A stretch of 64,000 nt of DNA from Pseudomonas azerbaijanoccidentalis (GCF_019145495.1 NZ_JAHSTU010000008.1:62001-126000), one strand, 5' to 3'; shown: positions 43,379-52,366, numbered from the stretch's first letter. Notes: a model not told the origin generated them from the letters alone. Made by a program: numbers and translations.

Positions 43379-43660
43379 ATGAAGTCATTCGAAATTCAGT
43401 ATCACAAGGCCAAGAACGCAGCCAACAAACTCAAGCACCAAGGCATCAGCCTCGCCGAGACCGAACCCGTGTTCCATGACGAACGCGCCCTGACCTTTCA
43501 GGACGAACACCATGATGAACAACGCTGGATCACGATCGGGCTGGATGGCAAAGGGCGTTTGCTGGTCGTTGCATACACCTATCGTGACCCGAATTTCGTT
43601 CGAATCATTTCTGCGCGCCTCGCGACCAAAAACGAGCGGCGCCAGTATCTGGAGGCTTGA
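43379..43660 (+). CDS. brnT: BrnT-family toxin
   Basis: 93 residues of the BrnT ribonuclease family (RelE-like fold), with the marks YHKAKNAANKLKHQGISLAE and WITIGLDGKGRLLVVAYTYR and the C-terminal IISARLATKNERRQYLE. It would arrest translation when free of BrnA. ATG 43379 is chosen; the frame extends to 43325. The usual toxin-first order, BrnT then BrnA, is present with 3 bases between. Confidence 0.88.
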   Translation: MKSFEIQYHKAKNAANKLKHQGISLAETEPVFHDERALTFQDEHHDEQRWITIGLDGKGRLLVVAYTYRDPNFVRIISARLATKNERRQYLEA

Positions 43661-43663
43661 TCC

Positions 43664-43990
43664 ATGAAAGACGAATACGACTTCAGCAATGCCAAGCGCG
43701 GGGCAGTTGCCTCGGAAAAAGGCAAAAAAAGAATCACCATCATGCTCGATGAAGTGGTCATTGAGGCCGCACGCGCGTTGGCAGAAAGCGAGGGGTACGG
43801 CTACCAGACGGCAATCAACAACATCCTGCGGCGCACGTTGCTGCCCGATATGAGCAAAGCGGCTGAAGCGAAAGCGACCGGGCATTTAAAACCGGGCATT
43901 ACGGCGACAGAGCTGAAAAGCCTGGAGAAAAAACTGCTGGAAGCCCTTAACGAAATCCATCGAGTGATGGAGCCCGATGCCCGTCCATAA
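43664..43990 (+). CDS. brnA: BrnA-family antitoxin
   Basis: 108 residues. The middle contains a ribbon-helix-helix domain (KKRITIMLDEVVIEAARALA, then GYGYQTAINNILRRTLL), as in BrnA and other CopG-like antitoxins, which neutralise the toxin and repress the operon. The start ATG lies 3 bases after the brnT stop. A C-terminal helical tail of about 35 residues is longer than the basic RHH domain. Confidence 0.85.
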   Translation: MKDEYDFSNAKRGAVASEKGKKRITIMLDEVVIEAARALAESEGYGYQTAINNILRRTLLPDMSKAAEAKATGHLKPGITATELKSLEKKLLEALNEIHRVMEPDARP

Positions 43991-44053
43991 GCCAAAAAAC
44001 GAAAGGGACAGATTGATTCAATCTGCCCCTCATAATGGATACGACATTGGCCG

Positions 44054-44881
44054 TTACTGCGGCTCGATCAAGCGTGCCAGGGTTCTGCCTAGCGTTGCAC
44101 TCGCCGGTACCTGAATCCCGAATTCAAGCTCCAGCACTTCCAGCAGCTCCTGCACATCCGCCACTTGGCGTCGCTCGCTGTCGCGGCCGATGGTGTGAAT
44201 CGCAAAGCTGCCGTTATTGAGTGTGCGCCGCCAGCCCTCGCCGGTCCGCGCCACCATCAGTTGTTTGACGAAAGATGATTGCGGATGAGTCGAGACGTAC
44301 CAGTTGCCGACGCTGTAATCGATGTCTTCCTGGCGTTGCAGATCGAAGATGTACATCGCTCGCCATTCTTCGCCGACCTTGGCGCGAAGCGTGTAGCCGT
44401 CCATATGCTGCTCAATGCGATAGGGCTCGTGAGGCGTGGCTTGCTCGGCAGGGCTGTCGAGCAACAAAGGCGCGGTGGGCACCATGCCGCCGAAGCCGAC
44501 GTCGCTGATGTAGCGCACGCCGTCCACGGTCACCAGACTCAAGCGGTGCGTGCGGGCAGTCCAGGCACCTTCCGGCTGGCCCATGACCACGCGCCCGGTG
44601 ATGCCACGTGCATCGAAACCCAGCTCTTGCAGCAAGACCAGGTACAGATAGTTGAGTTCGTAGCAGTAACCGCCGCGTCCCTGATGCAGGACTTTTTGTT
44701 CGATCGACGCCAGGTCGATCAGCACCGGTTCGCCGGACAAGGTGGTGAGGTTTTCAAACGGGAAAGCGCCGGTGTGGCGTAATTGAAGTTGACGCAAGGT
44801 ATCCAGGGTCGGCGCCGGAGTCGCATCAAAACCCAGCCGTTGCAGGTACAGCGCGCGATTCGTCAGGCGTGGTTCGCTCAT
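44054..44881 (-). CDS. nat: Arylamine N-acetyltransferase
   Basis: 275 residues, the bacterial family length. It transfers acetyl from acetyl-CoA to arylamines and hydrazines. The catalytic triad is visible: Cys in GRGGYCYELNYLYL, His in ARTHRLSLV, Asp in YISDVGFGG. It is cytoplasmic, with no neighbour of the same pathway on its strand. The anthranilate island ends 2.5 kb away, so aromatic-amine detoxification is conceivable but not shown. Confidence 0.93.
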   Translation of the reverse strand: MSEPRLTNRALYLQRLGFDATPAPTLDTLRQLQLRHTGAFPFENLTTLSGEPVLIDLASIEQKVLHQGRGGYCYELNYLYLVLLQELGFDARGITGRVVMGQPEGAWTARTHRLSLVTVDGVRYISDVGFGGMVPTAPLLLDSPAEQATPHEPYRIEQHMDGYTLRAKVGEEWRAMYIFDLQRQEDIDYSVGNWYVSTHPQSSFVKQLMVARTGEGWRRTLNNGSFAIHTIGRDSERRQVADVQELLEVLELEFGIQVPASATLGRTLARLIEPQ

Positions 44882-44993
44882 CGTTCAGTCCTTGTGCACG
44901 CAAGCGGCGGATCGCTCCGCCAATGGCCGCTATGTATAAGGGATGAACCGCTGCGCATGACAATTGATTTAGCCAATCGACCCGTAAGACACT

Positions 44994-45788
44994 TCATCGA
45001 CGCTTGCGCGAACCCAGCTGAATCCAGGTCGGCGCATGGTCACTGGCACGGGGTTCATTGCGCACCCAGGCATCGACGCCGGCCTCTTCCAGATAAGGGC
45101 TCAAGGCCGGGTTGAGCAGGAGATGATCGATGCGCAACCCGGAATTCTTCTGCCAATGCTGGCGAAAATAATCCCAGAAGGTGTAGACCCGTTCCTGCGG
45201 ATACAGGTGGCGTATGGCATCGGTCCAGCCCTGTTCCAGCAATCGTTGATAACACTCGCGGCTCTCGGGTTGCAGCAACGCATCCTTGAGCCAGGAGCGC
45301 GGGTTGTAGATGTCCAGATCGGTCGGGACCACGTTGTAGTCGCCGGCCAGCACCACCGGGTGTTCACTGACTTGCAACGTCTGCGCGTAGCGAATCAGCC
45401 GTTCAAACCAGGCCAGTTTGTAATCGAACTTCGGCCCCGGTTGCGGATTACCATTGGGCAGGTACAGGCAGCCCACCAGCACCCCATGCACGGCGGCTTC
45501 CAGATAGCGGCTGTGCGTGTCGCTGTCATCACCCGGCAACCCCCGACGGCTTTCCAGGGGCTGCGCATCCCGCGCCAGAATCGCCACCCCGTTCCACGAG
45601 GCTTGCCCCTGCCAGAGGGCGCCATAGCCGATGGCTTCAAGTTCTGCCGCCGGAAATGCGCTGTCGACTGATTTGAGCTCCTGCAAACAGGCGATGTCCG
45701 GACGTTCGCGTTCGAGCCAGGCCAACAGGTTCGGCAGCCGTGCGCGCATGCCGTTGACGTTGAACGTCGCGATCCGCAGTTTTTTCAT
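44994..45788 (-). CDS. xthA: Exonuclease III
   Basis: 264 residues of the exonuclease III / AP endonuclease family acting on abasic DNA. Catalytic motifs: FNVNGMRAR, CLQELKSVDSAFP, GDYNVVPTDLDIYNP and, at the C-terminus, ASDHAP. The start is ATG 45788 (MKKLRIATF); an upstream ATG at 45797 adds three residues. It is divergent from the GNAT gene over 127 bp. Confidence 0.92.
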   Translation of the reverse strand: MKKLRIATFNVNGMRARLPNLLAWLERERPDIACLQELKSVDSAFPAAELEAIGYGALWQGQASWNGVAILARDAQPLESRRGLPGDDSDTHSRYLEAAVHGVLVGCLYLPNGNPQPGPKFDYKLAWFERLIRYAQTLQVSEHPVVLAGDYNVVPTDLDIYNPRSWLKDALLQPESRECYQRLLEQGWTDAIRHLYPQERVYTFWDYFRQHWQKNSGLRIDHLLLNPALSPYLEEAGVDAWVRNEPRASDHAPTWIQLGSRKRR

Positions 45789-45915
45789 GACCCACACTCC
45801 ATTTGCCTGCCTGTCCTGGCTGTGACCTCACGGGCCTGCCAGTGGTTGCGTCGGCCGACTCATCTGCGGCGTAATAGACGCCCCACGCCTGACATGCCTG
45901 CCGAGTACGCGCCAA

Positions 45916-46506
45916 ATGATCGATACCACCTTGCACGGCGAGCGAATCAGCCTGCGCCCGTTGCAATACGCCGACGCCGACGCCCTGGTCCACGCCGCCG
46001 CAGACGGCGAGTTGTGGAGCCTCACCGTCACCGTCGTGCCCTCGCCGACCACCGTCGGCAGCTACCTGAAAAAAGCCCTCGATGGCCGCGATGCCGGCAC
46101 GGTCCTGCCCTTTGTCATTGTGCTCAAGGATAGCGGCGAGGTCATCGGTTCGACGCGCCTGTGGAAAATCGACCGGCTCAACCGCAAGCTGGAAATCGGT
46201 AGCAGCTGGATCTCAGCCCGCTGGCAGAAAACCTTCGTCAACACCGAAGCCAAATACCTGCTGCTGCGCCATGCCTTTGAGATGCTGAACTGCGTGCGGG
46301 TGCAGTTCACCACCGACGAAAACAACCTGGCCTCGCGCCAGGCAATCCTGCGGCTGGGTGCGCAACAGGAAGGCATCGTGCGCCACGAACGGATCATGCC
46401 CGACGGGCGCAAGCGCAATTCAGTGCGGTTCAGCATTATTGATGAGGAATGGCCGCAGGTGCGGCAGGCGCTGGAATCCAAGCTGTCTGATATCGCTCGG
46501 CGCTAA
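45916..46506 (+). CDS. GNAT acetyltransferase (RimJ/RimL type)
   Basis: 196 residues of the Acetyltransf_3 group. The sequence starts IDTTLHGERISLRPLQYADA, typical of RimJ/RimL homologues, and the acetyl-CoA-binding region lies around NKTFVN-like KTFVNTEAKYLLLRHAFE. It may acetylate a protein N-terminus or a small metabolite; the target is unknown. A REP-like palindrome follows 10 bases after the stop. Confidence 0.85.
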   Translation: MIDTTLHGERISLRPLQYADADALVHAAADGELWSLTVTVVPSPTTVGSYLKKALDGRDAGTVLPFVIVLKDSGEVIGSTRLWKIDRLNRKLEIGSSWISARWQKTFVNTEAKYLLLRHAFEMLNCVRVQFTTDENNLASRQAILRLGAQQEGIVRHERIMPDGRKRNSVRFSIIDEEWPQVRQALESKLSDIARR

Positions 46507-46516
46507 CACCAAACCA

Positions 46517-46546
46517 CTGTGGGGGCGAGCCTGCTCGCTCCCACAG
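46517..46546. repeat. Single REP-like palindrome (GCGAGC family)
   Basis: 30-bp near-perfect palindrome, CTGTGGGGGCGAGC with CTCGCTCCCACAG, one mismatch apart. It is the compact form of the repeats at 1151 and 22494 and probably also acts as the terminator of the acetyltransferase gene. Confidence 0.75.
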
Positions 46547-46652
46547 GGATTTGGGGTTGCCGCAAGAGATGCCACTCGTCACCCAACCGGCACCAACCCC
46601 GCCGCCCCTCACACCAACATCAGGTAGCGACTCACTTTTTTGGAGACGTGCC

Positions 46653-46955
46653 ATGTTGAACATCAAAATCACTTCGTTGTTGCTAGCCGGTTTGTTATCG
46701 GCGGCGTCCTTGAATGCCTTCGCAGAATCCGGCGAAAGCACGGATGCGACGGGCACCAAATCCGGTGCTACCAGCGGTCCTGTGATGCCACCCGACAACA
46801 CCCCCTCCGCGCCTTCGGGCGGCAATGCCGGTGACGGCGGCGCGACCGGTTCTTCGTCCGGCAGTGCGGGTGGCGCCAGTGGTTCCGGCGCGGGTGGCGG
46901 CACTGGTTCGGCAGGCGGAGGCAGTGGCGGCGCTGGCGGCGGGACAGGCAGCTGA
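46653..46955 (+). CDS. Glycine-rich secreted small protein
   Basis: 100 residues. A signal peptide (residues 1-23, ending NAFA) precedes a mature part almost wholly of Gly, Ser, Ala and Thr (GGASGSGAGGGTGSAGGG and similar). No fold or motif is recognised. The DNA is GC-rich and repetitive, so length variation between strains is likely. The ATG has a GGAGAC site upstream. A perfect 13-bp stem hairpin follows. Confidence 0.65.
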   Translation: MLNIKITSLLLAGLLSAASLNAFAESGESTDATGTKSGATSGPVMPPDNTPSAPSGGNAGDGGATGSSSGSAGGASGSGAGGGTGSAGGGSGGAGGGTGS

Positions 46956-46964
46956 ACGAACAAG

Positions 46965-46997
46965 CGCAGCCGATGACGGTAAGTCATCGGCTGCGTT
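46965..46997 (+). terminator. Hairpin after the glycine-rich gene
   Basis: Perfect 13-bp stem CGCAGCCGATGAC/GTCATCGGCTGCG with a 5-base loop. The T tail is poor, so termination may be inefficient. Confidence 0.6.
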
Positions 46998-47104
46998 CCA
47001 CGGCTAAAGCACTAAAACTGTTTGCAACCTGACGACAACTTCCGACAGGCAGACAGCCGGGTCTCCGGGGGTGTTTCGGGGGTGATACGGCCCGGCAAAA
47101 CGCT

Positions 47105-48703
47105 TCAACGATCTGAACGCATCAGTTCAGCGATGCCGCCCTCCAGCGACAGCACCGCCGAACGGTTACGGCCGGAATGCTTGGCCTGATACAGCGCAGC
47201 ATCCGCTCGCTGGATGAACACGTCCATGCTGTCACGCCCTGTCGGCATGAACGAGTAACAGCCGAGGCTGACCGTCACGTAACCGGTGGGCGATCCGGTA
47301 TGGCTGATGTTCTTGGCCATGACACTGCGGCGGATCTGCTCGGCAATGGTCATGGCCCCATGGATGTCAGTGTCCGGCAGCAATACGGCGAACTCTTCCC
47401 CGCCGTAACGCACCGCCAGATCAGCCTTGCGGTGGCAGCAATCTTTCACCGCACGCGCGACCTGAGCCAGGCAATGATCACCGACCACATGGCCGTAAGT
47501 GTCGTTGTAGCGCTTGAAAAAATCGATGTCGAGCATGATCAGGCTCAGCGGGCTGTGCTGACGGGCGCCGCGTCCGAACTCGACATCCAGCGCCCGTTCG
47601 AACAAGCGACGGTTGGCCAGACCGGTAAGGCTGTCGTGGGTGGCAATCAGCTCAAGCGCTTCCTGAGCCTGGCGCAAATCCGCTTCGACCCGTTCACCAA
47701 CCCGCAGCTGACGGATGAACACCCAGCCAAAAAGCCCGACGCCCAACATCACCAGCGCAACGATCAGGCTGGAGCGAAACGCCGTGTCGTGCCACTCCGC
47801 CAGAATCGAATCCCTGGATGAGGCCGCCGACACCACCAAGGGGTACGCGTCCAGTTGCCGGTAGCCATACAAGCGCACGACTCCATCCACCAGCGAGGTG
47901 AACATCGCCTCACCGGAGGTCGCCCGAGGCAGGAGGTTCTGGAAGACTTCACCCTTGGCCAATGACGTACCGATCTGCGACTCCACGAACGGTCGCCGCG
48001 CCAGCAGCGTGCCATCGGTCAACCCGAGGAACATCGAGCCTTTGTCATCGATGCTGAAGCTTTTGAAGAACTGATCGAAGTACGACATTTTGATGCCAGC
48101 GAGCAATACGCCCTGGAACTCGCCGTTCTTGTCGTTCACCCGTTTGGAAACCGGAATGATCCACTCGCCATTTTCGCGGCTGCGAATGGCTGCGCCGATG
48201 TGCGCCACGGACGAGACATTCTGCTGGTGGAACTTGAAGTATTCGCGATCCGCCACGCCGGGACCGCGGGGCAAATCCTCGAACGAGGTGACGATCCACT
48301 GGCCTTTTTGATCGAACAGCAAAATGCCGTGCAACTGATCCAGCGACTGCACCCGTCGGGCGAAGGTCTTCTGCAACCGCGATCTGAGGGGTGGGCCAAA
48401 CCCGTCGACTTGAATCCAGTCCACCAGGCTGGTCAGCACCAGATCGGCCTTCATGAAGGTGTCTTCGGCTTGCTGCGCCATGGCGCGTGTCAGATTCGAC
48501 GATGCCACCCGGGCCTGATTCAGGTCGTGACGCCGGGATTGCTCCAGCTGTAGATAAAGCAAGGCACACAGGCACAGGCACACCGTAGCAATGAACAGCA
48601 CCGCGGCCTTGCGCAACGGTAGGCGTTTCAATGCATCGCCGGGGGCGTGGTACTGGTCGTCGTGGCGTGTGGGCAAAAGCGCGTCCTGAATAGGGTAAGG
48701 CAT
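47105..48703 (-). CDS. Membrane diguanylate cyclase with extracytoplasmic dCache-like sensor
   Basis: 532 residues. One membrane helix near residues 33-53, a periplasmic sensor of about 240 residues with a double-Cache pattern (ADREYFKFHQQN..., NGEWIIPVSKRV), a second helix near 305-325, then GGDEF. The active motif GGEEF is at 434-438 and an RxxD inhibitory site (RKAD) at 425-428. It is therefore a probable active c-di-GMP synthase with product feedback. The start is ATG 48703; an upstream in-frame start at 48760 would put residues before the anchor. Confidence 0.92.
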   Translation of the reverse strand: MPYPIQDALLPTRHDDQYHAPGDALKRLPLRKAAVLFIATVCLCLCALLYLQLEQSRRHDLNQARVASSNLTRAMAQQAEDTFMKADLVLTSLVDWIQVDGFGPPLRSRLQKTFARRVQSLDQLHGILLFDQKGQWIVTSFEDLPRGPGVADREYFKFHQQNVSSVAHIGAAIRSRENGEWIIPVSKRVNDKNGEFQGVLLAGIKMSYFDQFFKSFSIDDKGSMFLGLTDGTLLARRPFVESQIGTSLAKGEVFQNLLPRATSGEAMFTSLVDGVVRLYGYRQLDAYPLVVSAASSRDSILAEWHDTAFRSSLIVALVMLGVGLFGWVFIRQLRVGERVEADLRQAQEALELIATHDSLTGLANRRLFERALDVEFGRGARQHSPLSLIMLDIDFFKRYNDTYGHVVGDHCLAQVARAVKDCCHRKADLAVRYGGEEFAVLLPDTDIHGAMTIAEQIRRSVMAKNISHTGSPTGYVTVSLGCYSFMPTGRDSMDVFIQRADAALYQAKHSGRNRSAVLSLEGGIAELMRSDR

Positions 48704-48757
48704 GGGCGGAGCGCCATATCCCTTGGTTCCGGGCGCCAAGTCTACGGGGTTACAAAG

Positions 48758-48791
48758 CAAAAATGGGAACCGCTTGGCAAGTGGTTCCCAT
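48758..48791 (-). terminator. Terminator of the gene at 48812
   Basis: A 13-bp near-perfect inverted repeat (ATGGGAACCRCTT) at 48763-48791, with a run of T on the minus strand immediately after. It ends transcripts of the MptE-like gene. Confidence 0.8.
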
Positions 48792-48811
48792 CGGTCCCGT
48801 ATAGGGTTTAC

Positions 48812-49600
48812 TCAGATCAGCGTATCGAGTTGATCCATCGTTACCCGGGGGACAAGCTCCGCTGAAATCCTCGAGCAGTCAGACAGGTTGTAGACCTGGA
48901 AGTCTTTGTTCATGACGTACTTCGACAGAATCTCGAATGACGGCAGGATTCTCGTATCAAAATGCTGATCAAGCCGGCAGGGAGAAGCCATGTCGCCTGG
49001 TTCTTCGTAGAAGCGGCTTATCGATTGATTCAAGTCGACGCCCACCAGGAACACTTTGGTAAAGCCAACGTGGTAGGCAAGCTGTAATGCCAGATAGGCC
49101 ACCGTACGAGCGTCGAAAAAACCGCGTTTGAGATTTTTGCTGAAACCCAGGGTTCGAGTACGACCAGTGCCCAACTTGCGACTTCTGACCAGCTCAGGGT
49201 CCGCCCGGAACAGATCGCTCCAGGACTGCTTGGGCGCCCGCCCCAACAAATACAACTCACCTTGGGGTTCAGCCTGTTTACCCCAGACATGGTCTTCCCA
49301 CAGCGCGACCCGCTCGCTGATACCCATGGCGTGAGAAAACAGTCCAGGTTGTTGCAGGGGAAAACCCTGATCGGTACACACATAAAAAAACGGTTTGATC
49401 CCTGTTCCTGTGAACTTCGAGATCGCACCGTTCATGGTGATCATGGGAACGTCGGCGTATTTTTCCAGTGGAAAATCTTTGGCGGATGCTCCCGAGGCAA
49501 CAATAAATACCGTTCCTTTTCGAATGTTGCGGCACTCATCGAGGTCATGCACATGAAGTGGACCTGCGGTGATTGACGAATTTCTATGCACAACATCCAT
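48812..49600 (-). CDS. MptE/DUF115-like protein, possible glycan-modifying enzyme
   Basis: 262 residues from ATG 49600 (GTG 49633 is an alternative). The Rossmann-like opening FIVASGASAKDFPLEKYADV, then FYVCTDQGF, the later VFLVGVDLNQS, and a final region with DQHFDTRI resemble DUF115/MptE-like and GT42 sialyltransferase-like proteins, which bind nucleotide-sugars or pterins. In pseudomonads such proteins appear in LPS-core or flagellin glycan loci. It has no relatives nearby and its own terminator, so it stands alone. Function is uncertain. Confidence 0.5.
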   Translation of the reverse strand: MDVVHRNSSITAGPLHVHDLDECRNIRKGTVFIVASGASAKDFPLEKYADVPMITMNGAISKFTGTGIKPFFYVCTDQGFPLQQPGLFSHAMGISERVALWEDHVWGKQAEPQGELYLLGRAPKQSWSDLFRADPELVRSRKLGTGRTRTLGFSKNLKRGFFDARTVAYLALQLAYHVGFTKVFLVGVDLNQSISRFYEEPGDMASPCRLDQHFDTRILPSFEILSKYVMNKDFQVYNLSDCSRISAELVPRVTMDQLDTLI

Positions 49601-49803
49601 CTTGAATTCCCTATCCCATTTTAGCTCGGTCACCTATGACCAACTTTCATTGTGATAGTTTTCAACACATGCGCCAACCGCCATGCGCTGCCAGTTCGCA
49701 AAATTGCGACGGAGCGCAAAGGCCGACATAGAGCGGTCGGCCAATTGTCTAACGGAAAAACCAGCGTTGATTCAACCAATGCAAACCCACTTTTTCCGGG
49801 TCG

Positions 49804-51552
49804 TTAGTTGTTTTGCCCCGTCACGACCAATGGCGCTCCTGCCGGCTGCAAGTCCACTGCAGGCAACTCCGTCGGCATGTTCAACCGGCGCAACACCGGA
49901 GAATCATAGCCATAAACATCGGGTTTGAACGTCACCCGTCCGTCGTGGCTCATATCTACCGTCCAGTACGCCAACAACACCGGCACCTTGACCGGGAGTT
50001 TGATGTTTTCGGTCTTGCCGTTGGCCAATTGCTTTTGAATGCCTTCGCTGTTCCAGCGCACCGGATCGTTGAACAGCAGCTCCACCAGTTGCAATGGATT
50101 TTCCACCCGAATACAGCCCGAACTGGTGGCGCGCATCGACTTGGCAAACAACTCGCGATGCGGCGTGTCGTGCAGGTAAATGGCGTAATCGTTGGGGAAG
50201 CGAATCACCACCTGGCCCAGGGAATTTTCGGGGCCGGCGTCCTGGCGCAATGTGATGCCACGCGCGTTGTACCAGTCGATGCCGGCGGGATCGAGCACAT
50301 TGCCTTGGCGGTCGAGGGCTCTGATTCGGTTGGCGGCCAGGTAACCCGGATTCTGCTGAATCTTGGGCAACATGTCCTTGACCAGGATCGTCGGCGGCAC
50401 CGTCCATGTAGGGTTGAACGTGACATAGGTAATTTCGGACTGGAACACCGGTGTGCTGCGAAACGGTTTGCCGACTTGTACCCGGGAGCGCCAGATCGGC
50501 TGGCCGTCGCGGTACAGTGCGACCTTGTAGCCGGCGATATCAACGACGACAAAAGTCCCCTGCAGTTTGTACAGCAACCACCGCGCCCGCTCCATGTTCA
50601 CCCGGACTTGATCGATCCGCGCTTCTACTGGCACATTCAACGCCGCGAGCGTCGCCGCCCCGGCCACACCATCCGCGCCCAGATACTGCTCAGCCTGATA
50701 CTTCTTCACCGCCGCGATGACTTTGTCGTCGTAGTCCGTGCGTTTGCCGTTGTGCGGTTCCAGGTAGCCCCCCGCCACCAGACGAGCACGCAATTGCGTC
50801 ACCGCCACCCCGTCCATGCCGGGTTTGAGCGACTGCCCCTCCGTCACTTTTGGCCAGCCACCGGTATCCCTGACCTGGCGCAACTGCGCCAACGCCACAC
50901 GCATGTTGCGATAAACCGCCTCCTGCGGTGGTGCCTGGGCAAATGCGCGAGCCACATCGTGATCATCCAGGGCGGTAAAGAAACTGTTCACGTCCTCACG
51001 AGGATCAACGCCGACCGGGTCGAAATTCCAGTGAAAGTCCAACCGTGCCGGATCGACTTTGCCACGCCGCAACTGCAATAGCGCGGTGATGTAGGTGCGG
51101 GTTGCCGCCAGATCGAACGCCGCCGATTGCGCAGGTGTCGGCGCGGTTGCCTGCATCGCCAGTTGTGCCTGCGCCAATTCCGCCACGCGGAAATCCGCCG
51201 GGACCAAGCCATCGATTTCCGTTTCGTTCAGGCTTTTGAGTAATTGGGTGACATCACGACCGTCTGTCCAGGCGGCGCGAAAGTTACGATGGGAATAAAA
51301 ATCCATGACCACCCGTCCGACGTCCACGCGCTGATGCTTGCGCGAGGTGAGCAACGGCGGGAACGAAGATTGCAGGGGTTCCAGCACTGATTGAATGGCC
51401 TGACCGACGACATCGTCCGGCGCGGCGGCCAATGGACTGGTTGGCGGAGTTACCGGCATGATCGGCGAAGTTTCTGCCAACGCAGTGCCGCTGATCAGAA
51501 AGACCATAAAAAAAGCACGGCTTATGACGAATAACCTTGTTAATTGACCCAT
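49804..51552 (-). CDS. L,D-transpeptidase, YcbB/LdtD type
   Basis: 582 residues with a signal peptide (ending ALA, residue ~26), a scaffold domain, a peptidoglycan-binding segment (QLRARLVAGGYLEPHNGKRT...) and the YkuD catalytic domain. The catalytic region runs HDTPHRELFAKSMRATSSGC with Cys as nucleophile, followed by IRVENP. It forms 3-3 crosslinks between meso-diaminopimelate residues of peptidoglycan in the periplasm. Divergent from the smaller L,D-transpeptidase gene at 51635 across 82 bp and close to the copper operon. Confidence 0.93.
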   Translation of the reverse strand: MGQLTRLFVISRAFFMVFLISGTALAETSPIMPVTPPTSPLAAAPDDVVGQAIQSVLEPLQSSFPPLLTSRKHQRVDVGRVVMDFYSHRNFRAAWTDGRDVTQLLKSLNETEIDGLVPADFRVAELAQAQLAMQATAPTPAQSAAFDLAATRTYITALLQLRRGKVDPARLDFHWNFDPVGVDPREDVNSFFTALDDHDVARAFAQAPPQEAVYRNMRVALAQLRQVRDTGGWPKVTEGQSLKPGMDGVAVTQLRARLVAGGYLEPHNGKRTDYDDKVIAAVKKYQAEQYLGADGVAGAATLAALNVPVEARIDQVRVNMERARWLLYKLQGTFVVVDIAGYKVALYRDGQPIWRSRVQVGKPFRSTPVFQSEITYVTFNPTWTVPPTILVKDMLPKIQQNPGYLAANRIRALDRQGNVLDPAGIDWYNARGITLRQDAGPENSLGQVVIRFPNDYAIYLHDTPHRELFAKSMRATSSGCIRVENPLQLVELLFNDPVRWNSEGIQKQLANGKTENIKLPVKVPVLLAYWTVDMSHDGRVTFKPDVYGYDSPVLRRLNMPTELPAVDLQPAGAPLVVTGQNN

Positions 51553-51634
51553 GGATAATCCTTAATCTCCCGCAATCAAAGGGCTAGCGTCCAACTCGCT
51601 GCTAGACTCGAAATATTCCTGATGAGACATTTTT

Positions 51635-52339
51635 ATGGCGCTACACCGCTTTGGCTTTCTATACACAGCTCTGCTGTTGACGTCGGCTTCCCTATCCACA
51701 GCCTACGCCGATTCGCTTGAAGTCGCGCTGGCCAAAGCTGCTCCAAACGCCAATGCCAAGGTCATTGCCCTGGCGGTCCGTGCCACCCAGTGCACCCGCG
51801 TCCAGGGCGCAGCCCCGGCACAGAGACTAGCAGTGATCGATTACTCGTTGCCTTCGACCGAACAACGCCTGTGGGTGTTCGATCTGAAAAAGCGCAAATT
51901 GCTGTTCCACGAACTCGTCGCCCATGGCCGCAACAGCGGCGAAAACATGGCCACGCAGTTCTCCAACCAGAATGAAAGCTTCGCCACCAGCCTGGGCCTG
52001 TTCCGCACCCAGCAAAGCTATCGCGGCCAAAACGGCTATTCATTGCGCATGGAAGGCCTTGAACCGGGCTTCAACGATAACGCCTACGACCGCGCAATCG
52101 TCATCCATGGCGCGCCGTACGTCAGTCCCGTTCTGGCAAGGGCCAATGGCCGGATCGGCAGAAGTCTTGGTTGCCCCGCAGTCAGGCCGGCGATCGCCCA
52201 TCGCCTGATCGACTCGATGAAGGACGGCCAATTGCTGTTTTCCTACTACCCGGATCAACGCTGGCTGAAGTCATCTTCCTACATTAACTGCAGCGGTGGC
52301 ACCGTCGCCTCGTCCGACAAGCCTACCAAGCGCCAGTAA
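51635..52339 (+). CDS. L,D-transpeptidase catalytic domain protein (YkuD_2 family)
   Basis: 234 residues with a signal peptide (ending AYA, about residue 26). The catalytic His is in VIHGAPYVSP and the Cys in GRSLGCPAVRP, the YkuD_2 pattern. It is a periplasmic murein transpeptidase or transferase, possibly attaching proteins to peptidoglycan. It is separated from copA by 106 bp that hold a CopR-type box, so it is not obviously in the same transcript. Confidence 0.88.
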   Translation: MALHRFGFLYTALLLTSASLSTAYADSLEVALAKAAPNANAKVIALAVRATQCTRVQGAAPAQRLAVIDYSLPSTEQRLWVFDLKKRKLLFHELVAHGRNSGENMATQFSNQNESFATSLGLFRTQQSYRGQNGYSLRMEGLEPGFNDNAYDRAIVIHGAPYVSPVLARANGRIGRSLGCPAVRPAIAHRLIDSMKDGQLLFSYYPDQRWLKSSSYINCSGGTVASSDKPTKRQ

Positions 52340-52350
52340 ACAACGCCTAC

Positions 52351-52366
52351 CTGTCAAAACTGTAAT
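52351..52366 (+). promoter_or_regulatory. CopR-type copper box
   Basis: CTGTCA-AAACT-GTAAT matches the CopR consensus CTGACA-N5-GTAAT with one mismatch. It lies 80-95 bases before the copA ATG, as expected for a response-regulator-activated promoter. No copRS genes are in the window. Confidence 0.6.
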
